Source: Acutalibacter sp. 1XD8-33 (GTDB taxonomy: Bacteria > Bacillota > Clostridia > Oscillospirales > Acutalibacteraceae). Taken from it: a DNA stretch of 35,225 bases. The DNA is taken from positions 1-35,225 of the forward strand of contig NZ_RAZF01000030.1 in assembly GCF_003612555.1 (NCBI RefSeq). The letters run 5' to 3'. Below are positions 8,176 through 14,123 of the stretch, piece by piece. A program made the position numbers and the translations under genes. Numbering within the stretch: position 1 is the stretch's first letter; the number at the start of each line of letters is the position of its first letter. Below the pieces are notes generated by a model. It did no database searches, was not told where the DNA came from, and saw only the letters and a list, made by a program, of their open reading frames with translations.

Positions 8176-9023
8176 TGTACGTCCTTTTTCCAGATACGGT
8201 CTTTGGCGTAGGCGATATTCGCCACGCCGCCATCCACCCGCTCAAAGCGCTCATTCTTAGCTTTGGCATACCAGCAAGTCTGACCGCCAATACCCACCGC
8301 CTCGACCGCATCATCTGTCCCGGCCATGATTTCATCACAGAGCTTGAGCGCATCCTCAATGATAGATTTCTTTTCTGCCTGACCGCCGTGGCCGCCCCAG
8401 AGCAGTTCAAACGCATCTTCAAGGCTCTGGAAGTGCAACAGACTCTCCTTGTACTCCTCGATAGAAGTTGAGAACTCTGTGTAAAGCAAGGTGTTCCGAT
8501 TACAAGCATCGCCAGAGTACACCACGCCCCGCGCACGGTCAAGGAAAACCACGGTTCCTCTGGTGTGACCGGGGACAGAGATTGTTTCCAGCTGAACGCC
8601 GCCCAGGTCGAAGATGTCGCCATCCTTCAGCGGCAGGGTCTTGATGGGGCTTGGTACAGTCACATCATCCAGCCGAGGCTCCACTGGCAGCGGAGCAAAC
8701 ATTGCACCGCTCTTGGCAAACCCCAGCCGCATTTCACGGTCAGAGTGCTCGTATAGCAGAGCAATGTCCGCCGGGTCAATGTAGACCTCACCGTACTCGA
8801 AATCCGCACCGATATGGTCTACGTGTCCGTGGGTATTCACAAGGGTTACTGGCAAGTCGGTCAACTCCCGCACAAAAGCCTTTAGGCTGCCTACGCCGGC
8901 CAGTCCGTCAATGAGCAGGGCCTTTTCACTGCCCTCAATTAAGTAGCTTTGCTCGCCACCCAAGCCGGCAATCAGGGTAGCGTTGTCGTAAATCTTCTTT
9001 GCTCTGAAAAATTTGGATTCCAT
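8172..9023 (-). CDS. Metallo-beta-lactamase-fold hydrolase
   Basis: A 283-residue protein with the MBL fold. It has the metal motif NTHGHVDHIGA (~63-73), the next ligand in VPGHTRGT, the bridging Asp in VVYSGDACN and the last His in LLWGGHGGQ. Typical functions are hydrolysis of thioesters, phosphodiesters or lactones; no antibiotic target can be inferred. ATG 9023 is preceded by GGAGGG at a good distance. It lies 12 bp after the P-loop kinase gene and overlaps the HD gene by 4 bp, in a packed minus-strand operon. The C-terminal ~40 residues (QTCWYAKAKNERFERVDGGVANI) look like a small substrate-binding extension. Confidence 0.88.
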   Translation of the reverse strand: MESKFFRAKKIYDNATLIAGLGGEQSYLIEGSEKALLIDGLAGVGSLKAFVRELTDLPVTLVNTHGHVDHIGADFEYGEVYIDPADIALLYEHSDREMRLGFAKSGAMFAPLPVEPRLDDVTVPSPIKTLPLKDGDIFDLGGVQLETISVPGHTRGTVVFLDRARGVVYSGDACNRNTLLYTEFSTSIEEYKESLLHFQSLEDAFELLWGGHGGQAEKKSIIEDALKLCDEIMAGTDDAVEAVGIGGQTCWYAKAKNERFERVDGGVANIAYAKDRIWKKDVQ

Positions 9024-9035
9024 AAATTTCCCTCC

Positions 9036-9657
9036 TTAACTGTTTGATATGTCTTCGATAATTTTATCAAAAACGGATTCTCTCTCCGCTGATGTATCGT
9101 AAATAGTAAAACCATACTTTGTCAAATACTCAGTCATAGAGCGGTTAAACGGAATGGCGTCTTGCGCAACGTATTCGCGCAATTCATCCTCACTAAAATT
9201 GTATGTCCAATCATCTTCCGTGTCGTACTTTTTGAAGTCGCGCACATATTCATCAACCGTCTTTTGACCCTGCACCAATCCAATCAAAATGAAGCGGTCT
9301 TTCAACTCATTCGCACCATATTCCTGCAAAATGGAGGTGATTTTTTCAAAATCAAAGTACCCGCCTTCCAGTACAAAAGCATTGTTTTTCACATTATGTG
9401 CGTGGAGATTTAACTTGCATTTTATTCCGTCGCCAGACGAAAATAAACCCAGGAAGTGGCCGATGAACGGTGCTATATTTTCTGTTGTTTTATCCCCTAT
9501 TCCAGTTAAGGCGAATGTCCAACTGTGGGTATGCCGCATGAAATGTAGCGACAAGTTTATCCAGGCTGATGACAAAGTAGCCCAACTCTTCGTGGAACCT
9601 TTTCGCCAAAGTCGTTTTCCCGGCTCTGGACGGCCCAACAATAATTACATTTTTCAT
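9036..9657 (-). pseudogene. P-loop kinase/AAA-like protein with a single frameshift
   Basis: ATG 9657 follows GTGAGG and starts a Walker A protein: MKNVIIVGPSRAGKTTLAKR, then a strand-helix pattern like adenylate- or shikimate-type kinases (VISLDKLVATFHAA). After ~53 residues the frame hits TAA in AGGGGATAA. Removing one G near 9500 continues smoothly as DKTTENIAPFIGHFLGLF and on to a normal end at 9036 (SVFDKIIEDISNS), giving ~206 residues. Later motifs (GLVQGQKTVDEYVRDF) suit a small-molecule kinase. The shift is either a recent mutation or a G-run sequencing error, since the rest is undamaged. It is in an operon with the genes on both sides. Confidence 0.75.
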
Positions 9658-9665
9658 GGAATACC

Positions 9666-9950
9666 TCACGGGGATAGTTTGAAAAAAGCGGCATGGTCGA
9701 AGCCTCCCGCTTGCGAAAACTGCAAAATTAAATGGGCTGTAGAACGTATTACGTCTTGAAACCGTTCTATCTCACTTTCAGAAAAGACTGATATTTCTTC
9801 CCATTCATACTCCGGCAGAAAGCAAGTTGCATGAAGAAACCCAATCTTTTCATCCGCCCGCTCCATATAAACCTTCACCCGACTGTCCGGCAGCATCTCC
9901 GAGTGGACGATTTCCGTTCCGTCATCTAACGTAAGGAATGGATACATCAT
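9666..9950 (-). CDS. Small conserved hypothetical protein
   Basis: Start chosen at ATG 9950 (MMYPFLTLDDGTEIVHSE) because AGAGGGAG lies 9 bases upstream, inside the longer reading that begins at 9974. It gives ~94 residues, acidic, with no membrane segment. Visible blocks are DGTEIVHSE, VKVYMERADEK, LPEYEWEEI and a C-terminal helix with SQAGGFDHAAFF. I recall it as a widespread uncharacterised family in Clostridia, often on accessory DNA, but cannot name a domain. It is the first gene of the four-gene cluster, 8 bp before the kinase gene, and begins shortly after the tRNA terminator. Confidence 0.65.
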   Translation of the reverse strand: MMYPFLTLDDGTEIVHSEMLPDSRVKVYMERADEKIGFLHATCFLPEYEWEEISVFSESEIERFQDVIRSTAHLILQFSQAGGFDHAAFFKLSP

Positions 9951-9989
9951 TTCAAAAAACTCCCTCTGCCACATGGCTGCTGATACTTC

Positions 9990-10018
9990 AAAAGCCCCCG
10001 GAAAACCGAGGGCTTTTT
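9990..10018 (-). terminator. Terminator after tRNA-Arg, probably bidirectional
   Basis: AAAGCCC...GGGCTTT pairs with extra CCG/CGG in the stem around a short A-rich loop, with T-runs on both strands. On the minus strand it follows the tRNA 3' end by 5 bases, the usual place for a tRNA terminator. Confidence 0.8.
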
Positions 10019-10023
10019 ACTAT

Positions 10024-10100
10024 TGGCGCGCTTGACTGGATTCGAACCAGCGGCCCTCAGAGTCGGAGTCTGATACTCTATCCAACTGAGCTACAAGCGC
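10024..10100 (-). tRNA. tRNA-Arg (anticodon CCG), CCA encoded
   Basis: On the minus strand a complete cloverleaf can be drawn. The acceptor is GCGCTTG/CAAGCGC, the D-stem GCTC/GAGT, and the anticodon stem TCAGA/TCTGA encloses loop CTCCGAC with anticodon CCG. The T-arm is GCTGG-TTCGAAT-CCAGT, the discriminator is G, and a genomically encoded CCA follows. All stems pair, with wobble only. It decodes CGG arginine codons. Its 5' half is repeated at 10,254-10,292 (separate entry). The nearest clear minus-strand -10 (TATAAT, 10,374-10,379) lies upstream of that fragment. Confidence 0.95.
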
Positions 10101-10116
10101 ATATTTATGAGAACCG
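10062..10116 (-). repeat. Direct repeat copy 1: tRNA-Arg 5' half plus upstream flank
   Basis: These 55 bases recur at 10,254-10,308 with a single mismatch, offset 192 bp. The copy covers tRNA positions 1-39 (through the anticodon loop) and 16 bp upstream of the gene. The block ends exactly at the anticodon loop/stem border, as expected for a tyrosine-recombinase crossover in a tRNA anticodon arm. Confidence 0.85.
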
Positions 10117-10126
10117 CAAAACCCGC

Positions 10127-10167
10127 GGTAGTCAGCTTTGTAAAAATAGTGGTCAAACAGTAGTCAA
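10127..10167 (+). promoter_or_regulatory. Phased GTNGTCA repeats, candidate integrase arm sites
   Basis: Three copies of RGTRGTCAR occur at 10,127 (GGTAGTCAG), 10,148 (AGTGGTCAA) and 10,159 (AGTAGTCAA). Spacings are 21 and 11 bp, close to whole helical turns. They lie between the two tRNA repeat copies. Integrases of ICEs and phages bind such short arm repeats beside the core site; the assignment is inferred from place and spacing. Confidence 0.5.
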
Positions 10168-10253
10168 CGGCGAAAATTTTTCTTTCTTAAAACCCCGCCA
10201 GCCCTAGAAAACACTGGCTTTTCCGGCCCATCTCAACCGAACCGGCCTGAAAC

Positions 10254-10308
10254 GTCGGAGTCTGATACTCTATCCAACTGAGCTACAAGCGCATATTTAT
10301 AAGAACCG
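10254..10308 (-). repeat. Direct repeat copy 2: orphan tRNA-Arg 5' half (att scar)
   Basis: Positions 10,254-10,292 equal the first 39 bases of the tRNA-Arg gene, followed by the same upstream flank. No 3' half is present, so it cannot be a tRNA. It is best explained as the displaced host half of the gene after integration of an element that brought its own 5' half, with most of that element since deleted. The 137 bp between the copies hold no gene. Confidence 0.8.
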
Positions 10309-10431
10309 AATAGATGAATATACAGCTTCTACTCATCTAGAATGCTTTCTTGTTTGTCCTTCCCTACGGAGTGATTATACCATAATCATCGAAAAAGAAA
10401 ATGTCGAATTTTAGGATATAAAGAAAAATTT

Positions 10432-10875
10432 TTATAAGGCCCAGCAAAGCCTAAAAAAGCCATTGTGATTGTCCCTGCGGGTAAAATACTGCTTTAATAT
10501 CTCCAAAGCATCTTCGGTAGGCACATCCTTATCCCGCAAAAAGGCAATTAACGTTTTCTCACTGCCGGTGAGATCTCCAATCCGCTGAGGCGCAACCGCG
10601 ACTTTTTTTGACGCCCGCTTCCGCCCTGAATCATGAAGGACAACATCCTTTTGGGTCTGGGGGAAAAATTCTGCCACTGAAACTTTAAAAATCTGAGCAA
10701 TCCGATTCAGGGTCAAAGAGTCAGGATTACTCCGGCCGCTTTCATAGTAGCTGTAGGCCGAGCGGCTGATGTTCAAAGCCGCTGCCACGCTCTCCTGGGT
10801 ATACCCAATCGCCATGCGCAGCTTTTTCATCTTTGCGCCAAGGACCACCAACTCGTCCTGGGAGACATTCTTCAA
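10432..10875 (-). CDS. XRE-family helix-turn-helix regulator
   Basis: About 147 residues. An N-terminal HTH_3 domain (MKKLRMAIGYTQESVAAALNI, cut here to its core YTQESVAAALNISRSAYSYY, then ESGRSNPDSLTLNRIAQIF) is followed by VSVAEFFP and a basic linker RKRASKKVAVAPQR. A C-terminal helical part (LTGSEKTLIAFLRDKDVPTE) probably dimerises. A TTG start at 10,875 is preferred because GGGGGTG lies just upstream and a TATAAT (10,900-10,905) overlaps the only upstream ATG. Its targets are unknown. It sits beside the tRNA integration scar and could be a leftover of the excised element or a host regulator. Confidence 0.8.
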   Translation of the reverse strand: MKNVSQDELVVLGAKMKKLRMAIGYTQESVAAALNISRSAYSYYESGRSNPDSLTLNRIAQIFKVSVAEFFPQTQKDVVLHDSGRKRASKKVAVAPQRIGDLTGSEKTLIAFLRDKDVPTEDALEILKQYFTRRDNHNGFFRLCWAL

Positions 10876-11008
10876 ACACTTCACCCCCGCGTCTCGCCTA
10901 TTATACACCCTGTTTGTCGAAAAATCCAGTACTTTGACGAAATTGGTTGGATAAGGTAAGAAAGTTTCACATTTTTCCCTTTGGGCATATTGAAAGGCCT
11001 ATTTTCGC

Positions 11009-11037
11009 TTGCTTTTCCCCATCTATATGCTTATAAT
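11009..11037 (+). promoter_or_regulatory. Sigma-A promoter upstream of structured leader and yfcE
   Basis: TTGCTT (11,009-11,014) and TATAAT (11,032-11,037) are spaced by exactly 17 bp. Transcription would start near 11,044, about 277 bases before the phosphoesterase start. Confidence 0.75.
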
Positions 11038-11043
11038 TGTAGA

Positions 11044-11265
11044 CAATCCGGATAAGAAAGCATTCTTTATTATGGCAAAAGAAAGCGCGTTTATGTCCGT
11101 GATTTCAGAAAGGACCGCTCTCTGGCCTGTCCCTTCGAAGGATTTGCCCCTGTCAACGGAATAAGCCGATGAAGTGGCTTTAGGGAGAGGAGGCGCTTTT
11201 GCGGATAGCAGGCTATCCATTGGCAGGGAAGGATTATACCCGGCAGATAGAAGCCTGGATCCGAA
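11044..11265 (+). ncRNA. Candidate structured leader or small RNA
   Basis: This 220-base stretch downstream of a good promoter has no convincing gene. It contains nested pairings: CGGAT (11,049-11,053) with ATCCG (11,259-11,263), AAAGCGC (11,082-11,088) with GCGCTTT (11,193-11,199), CTCTCT with GGGAG/AGAG near 11,118 and 11,184, and a tight hairpin GGATAGC/GCTATCC at 11,203-11,218. The overall shape is a long rod with internal loops. No T-run follows, so it may be a 5' leader of the next gene rather than a free RNA. No known RNA family was recognised. Confidence 0.35.
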
Positions 11266-11320
11266 AACAGCCGGCGCCTTTGAGATAAAACCAAATTTGA
11301 AATATTCAGGAGGACTTCTT

Positions 11321-11869
11321 ATGAAATGGCTGATTGCGTCTGATGTCCATGGCTCGGCGGTTTGCTGCCGAGCGCTTCGGGAGGCTCTGGACCGGGAAAA
11401 CGCCCAGGCCCTCCTTCTTCTGGGCGATCTGCTCTACCATGGCCCCCGGAACAGCCTGCCCGCGGGCTATGATCCTAAGGAAACGGCAGCCTTGCTCAAC
11501 GCCATCCCTCAGAAGATCTTTTGCCTGCGGGGCAACTGCGAGGCGGAGGTAGACCAGATGCTGCTGGGATTCCCCATCATGGCGGAATACGGCCTGCTGG
11601 AGTCGGCGGGGCATATGATCTTTGCCACCCACGGCCACCGGTACAACCTTCAGACCCCGCCCAGCCTATCTCCCGGGGACCTTCTTCTCCACGGACATAC
11701 CCATGTGCCCGCAAAGATTCAGGCTCCAGATGGCTGGTGGTATCTCAATCCCGGGTCGGTTTCCATCCCGAAAGAGGACAGTCCCCGTAGCTATATGACG
11801 CTGGAAAACGGACTGTTCCGCTGGGTATCTTTGGACGGAAAAGAGTACGACCGGATGAGCATAGGGTAA
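11321..11869 (+). CDS. yfcE: YfcE-like metallophosphodiesterase
   Basis: A 182-residue calcineurin-like phosphoesterase, the same size as E. coli YfcE. Metal ligands are in IASDVHGS (Asp and His, ~5-12), LLLGDLLYHGP (Asp), LRGNCE (Asn), FATHGH (His) and LLHGHTHVP (His-x-His). LNPGSVSIP near the C-terminus is typical of the YfcE/MJ0936 group. It hydrolyses phosphodiester bonds with Mn-like metals; the physiological substrate is not known for this group. ATG 11,321 is preceded by AGGAGG at the right distance, so upstream in-frame starts are rejected. It is monocistronic, with a hairpin terminator following. Confidence 0.92.
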   Translation: MKWLIASDVHGSAVCCRALREALDRENAQALLLLGDLLYHGPRNSLPAGYDPKETAALLNAIPQKIFCLRGNCEAEVDQMLLGFPIMAEYGLLESAGHMIFATHGHRYNLQTPPSLSPGDLLLHGHTHVPAKIQAPDGWWYLNPGSVSIPKEDSPRSYMTLENGLFRWVSLDGKEYDRMSIG

Positions 11870-11885
11870 TGACAGGGAAACAATC

Positions 11886-11933
11886 AAAAAGCTGCCAGGC
11901 CAAGAATTGACCGAGCAGCTTTTCTGTTTTTTT
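11886..11933. terminator. Bidirectional terminator between yfcE and leuA
   Basis: AAAAAGCTGC (11,886-11,895) pairs with GCAGCTTTT (11,915-11,923). A T-rich tract follows on the plus strand, and on the minus strand the arm ends in CTTTTTG. It serves the two convergent genes. Confidence 0.8.
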
Positions 11934-11937
11934 GCTT

Positions 11938-11961
11938 AGAGTCTGTTTTAAGACAGACTCT
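11938..11961 (-). repeat. Perfect 9-bp hairpin at the leuA stop codon
   Basis: AGAGTCTGT and ACAGACTCT pair perfectly across a 6-base loop, touching the leuA stop codon. Without its own T-run it is probably a 3' stability stem ahead of the adjoining terminator. Confidence 0.7.
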
Positions 11962-13660
11962 AAGACTCTTCTTCACCGTTTCTCTTGAGATTCCGGTTGA
12001 TGGCGCAGATGATGCCCTTGATGGACGCCACACTGATATTGCTGTCCACGCCCACACCGAAAAGCGTTTCTCCATCGTGGCGGAGCTGGATATATGACAC
12101 GGCCTGAGAGTTGGCCCCGGTAGAGATAGCGTGCTCACTGTAGGAGACAAACTGGTAATTGTTCAGGCCAATTTCCCCAATGGCGTTGAAGAAGGCGTCA
12201 ATGGGACCGTTTCCCTTGCCGGAGATAGCTTTGGTAACATGGTGATGGCGTACGTTACCCTCGAAGTCCACAATAACTTGTCCGCTGCCCCCGTCCTCTT
12301 CGAAGATTTTATAGGTCAGCAGGTTATAGGGCTCAGACACATCCAGGTATTCTTCCTGGAAAATCTGGAATACCTCGTCGGGACTGATTTCCCGGCCCCG
12401 CTGGTCGCAGGCCTTTTTCACCAGCTTTCCGAATTCCGGATGCATAGCCTTAGGCAGCACGTACCCGAAGCTCTGGTGCATGACGAAGGCGGCGCCGCCT
12501 TTGCCGGACTGGCTGTTGATGCGGATGATGGGCTCATACTGCCGGCCCAGGTCCGCTGGGTCGATGGGCAGATAGGGCACCTCCCAGTAGGGGGACTTCT
12601 CCTTCTGCATGAAGTTCACGCCCTTGTTGATGGCGTCCTGATGGGAGCCGGAGAAGGCGGTGAACACCAGCTGCCCGGCGTAGGGGTGCCGGGGATGGAC
12701 CTTCAGCTCTGTGCAGCGCTCGTAGACCTCCCGGATGTGGTTCATGTGGCTGAAGTCCAGCTCCGGATCCACGCCCTGGGAGTAGAGGTTCATGGCCAGG
12801 TTCATGATGTCGGAGTTCCCGGTGCGCTCGCCGTTGCCGAAGAGGGTGCCCTCCACCCGGTCCGCCCCGGCCATGACCCCCAGCTCCGTGGCGGCGGTGG
12901 CGGTGCCCCGGTCGTTGTGGGGGTGCAGGCTGATGATGGCCGCGTCCCGGTGCTTCATGTTCCGGCAGCAGTACTCGATCTGGTCAGCGTAGGTATTGGG
13001 GGTGGACATCTCCACGGTGTTGGGCAGGTTGATAATTACCTTGTTCTCCGGGGTGGCTCCCAGCTCCTCCAGCACCCGGTCGCAGATGAGCACGGCGTTG
13101 TCCATCTCCGTGCCGGAGAAGCTTTCGGGAGAGTACTCATAACGGATGTTGATATCATTGTGGGCTGTCATCTCCTCGGTGAGCCGGTGGATGAGCCTGG
13201 CCCCTTCCACAGCGATGTCGATGACTCCCTGCATATCTGTATTGAATACCACCTTGCGCTGAAGGGTAGAGGTAGAGTTGTAGAAGTGGACGATCACGTT
13301 CTTGGCCCCGTCAATGGCCTCAAAGGTTTTCCGAATCAAGTGTTCCCGGGCCTGGACCAGCACCTGGACGGTCACGTCGCTGGGAATCAGGTCCTGGTCA
13401 ATAAGGGCCCGGAGAATTTCATATTCCGTTTCAGAGGCGGAAGGGAAGCCTACTTCGATCTCTTTGAAGCCGATTTGGCAGAGCATCTGGAAAAACTCCA
13501 GCTTTTGCTCCAGATTCATGGGGTTTACCAGGGCCTGGTTGCCGTCTCGCATATCCACGCTGCACCAGACGGGCGCCTTCGTGATGGTTTTGTCCGGCCA
13601 GGTGCGGTCGGGTAAGGCGATGGGCTGAAAAGGCTTATACTTTTTGTAGCCGAGATTCAT
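11960..13660 (-). CDS. leuA: 2-isopropylmalate synthase (long LeuA form)
   Basis: A 566-residue enzyme condensing acetyl-CoA with 2-ketoisovalerate, the first committed step of leucine synthesis. The TIM barrel opens with WCSVDMRDGNQALVNPMN (catalytic Arg and metal Asp) and contains LHPHNDRGTATAATE and VEGTLFGNGERTGN (metal His residues and the signature Asn/Gly loop). The C-terminal LeuA dimer/regulatory domain (from ~residue 430, with GKGNGPIDAFFNAI and FGVGVDSNI) normally binds leucine for feedback inhibition. The length matches the long actinobacterial/clostridial form. ATG 13,660 (MNLGYKKYKP) is the likely start because AAAGG lies 9 bases upstream; the ATG at 13,669 abuts that site. A T-box lies upstream. 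No other leu genes are in the window. Confidence 0.96.
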   Translation of the reverse strand: MNLGYKKYKPFQPIALPDRTWPDKTITKAPVWCSVDMRDGNQALVNPMNLEQKLEFFQMLCQIGFKEIEVGFPSASETEYEILRALIDQDLIPSDVTVQVLVQAREHLIRKTFEAIDGAKNVIVHFYNSTSTLQRKVVFNTDMQGVIDIAVEGARLIHRLTEEMTAHNDINIRYEYSPESFSGTEMDNAVLICDRVLEELGATPENKVIINLPNTVEMSTPNTYADQIEYCCRNMKHRDAAIISLHPHNDRGTATAATELGVMAGADRVEGTLFGNGERTGNSDIMNLAMNLYSQGVDPELDFSHMNHIREVYERCTELKVHPRHPYAGQLVFTAFSGSHQDAINKGVNFMQKEKSPYWEVPYLPIDPADLGRQYEPIIRINSQSGKGGAAFVMHQSFGYVLPKAMHPEFGKLVKKACDQRGREISPDEVFQIFQEEYLDVSEPYNLLTYKIFEEDGGSGQVIVDFEGNVRHHHVTKAISGKGNGPIDAFFNAIGEIGLNNYQFVSYSEHAISTGANSQAVSYIQLRHDGETLFGVGVDSNISVASIKGIICAINRNLKRNGEEES

Positions 13661-13723
13661 GGGAAACATCCTTTCAATAAATAGATATCGTATGGCGGAA
13701 AATATTTACAGGATCTGGCGCCT

Positions 13724-14065
13724 GGCAAAAGAAACCCCGGGCGCATTTCCTGCGTCCGGGGCGAAAATCTTTCGATTACGCGGTACCACCCGTGATTTCA
13801 GCATGAGCTCTCACCCATGCCCTCAAAACCTCTGACAAGGCCCGGCGGTTAACGCCGCCACGCGTCCCGGGCTTATTCAGGAAAGCAACATGGAAGCCGG
13901 AGGCATGAAATCAATCCACCCGCAGAAAACCACACTGCCCGCCTTTTCGGCCGGGAGACTCAGGGATCAGGATACGCGCCACGCCACCTGCCTGCTCGCA
14001 CCCTCCGCAGGCTCTCTGAAAGGCTCTCATGGCGCCTTCTTCCCGTCACAGTCTTTCCTATATTT
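13724..14065 (-). promoter_or_regulatory. T-box leader controlling leuA
   Basis: The minus strand carries the T-box core GGGTGGTACCGCG (13,779-13,791) that pairs with the uncharged tRNA end. An intrinsic terminator follows: CCCCGGGCGCA (13,735-13,745) pairs with TGCGTCCGGGG (13,751-13,761), with TTTCTTTT beyond. Upstream, Stem I shows AGAGAGCCTGCGG and GGGTGCGAG typical of its distal part. The basal helix halves CGGGA/TCCCG and GCGCCA/TGGCGC bracket an internal loop. In that loop a leucine codon CTG followed by A (13,961-13,963), or CTC (13,955-13,957), is the likely specifier. Leucine starvation should allow read-through into leuA. Specifier choice is by eye. Confidence 0.9.
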
Positions 14066-14071
14066 ATCTTA

Positions 14072-14100
14072 ATTATACGAGGAAACAACCGGTTTGTCAA
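14072..14100 (-). promoter_or_regulatory. Consensus sigma-A promoter of the leuA T-box transcript
   Basis: On the minus strand TTGACA (14,095-14,100) and TATAAT (14,072-14,077) are separated by exactly 17 bp. This is a perfect consensus promoter, starting the leader near 14,065. Confidence 0.9.
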
Positions 14101-14123
14101 GAGAAAAAGTGGGCGGCTGAAAT

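Noticed and set aside
10254-10308. Second tRNA-Arg gene
   Set aside because: Only the first 39 bases of the tRNA are present. The 3' anticodon stem, T-arm and acceptor 3' strand are missing.
11174-11320. N-terminal extension of the YfcE-like protein
   Set aside because: The frame is open upstream, but AGGAGG directly precedes ATG 11,321, the resulting length equals the family's, and the extension has no family similarity.
12131-13615. Long plus-strand open frame opposite leuA (494 codons)
   Set aside because: It is the antisense shadow of leuA. The residues are low-complexity Val/Gly/Leu/His-rich, there is no ribosome site, and the opposite strand encodes an unmistakable enzyme.
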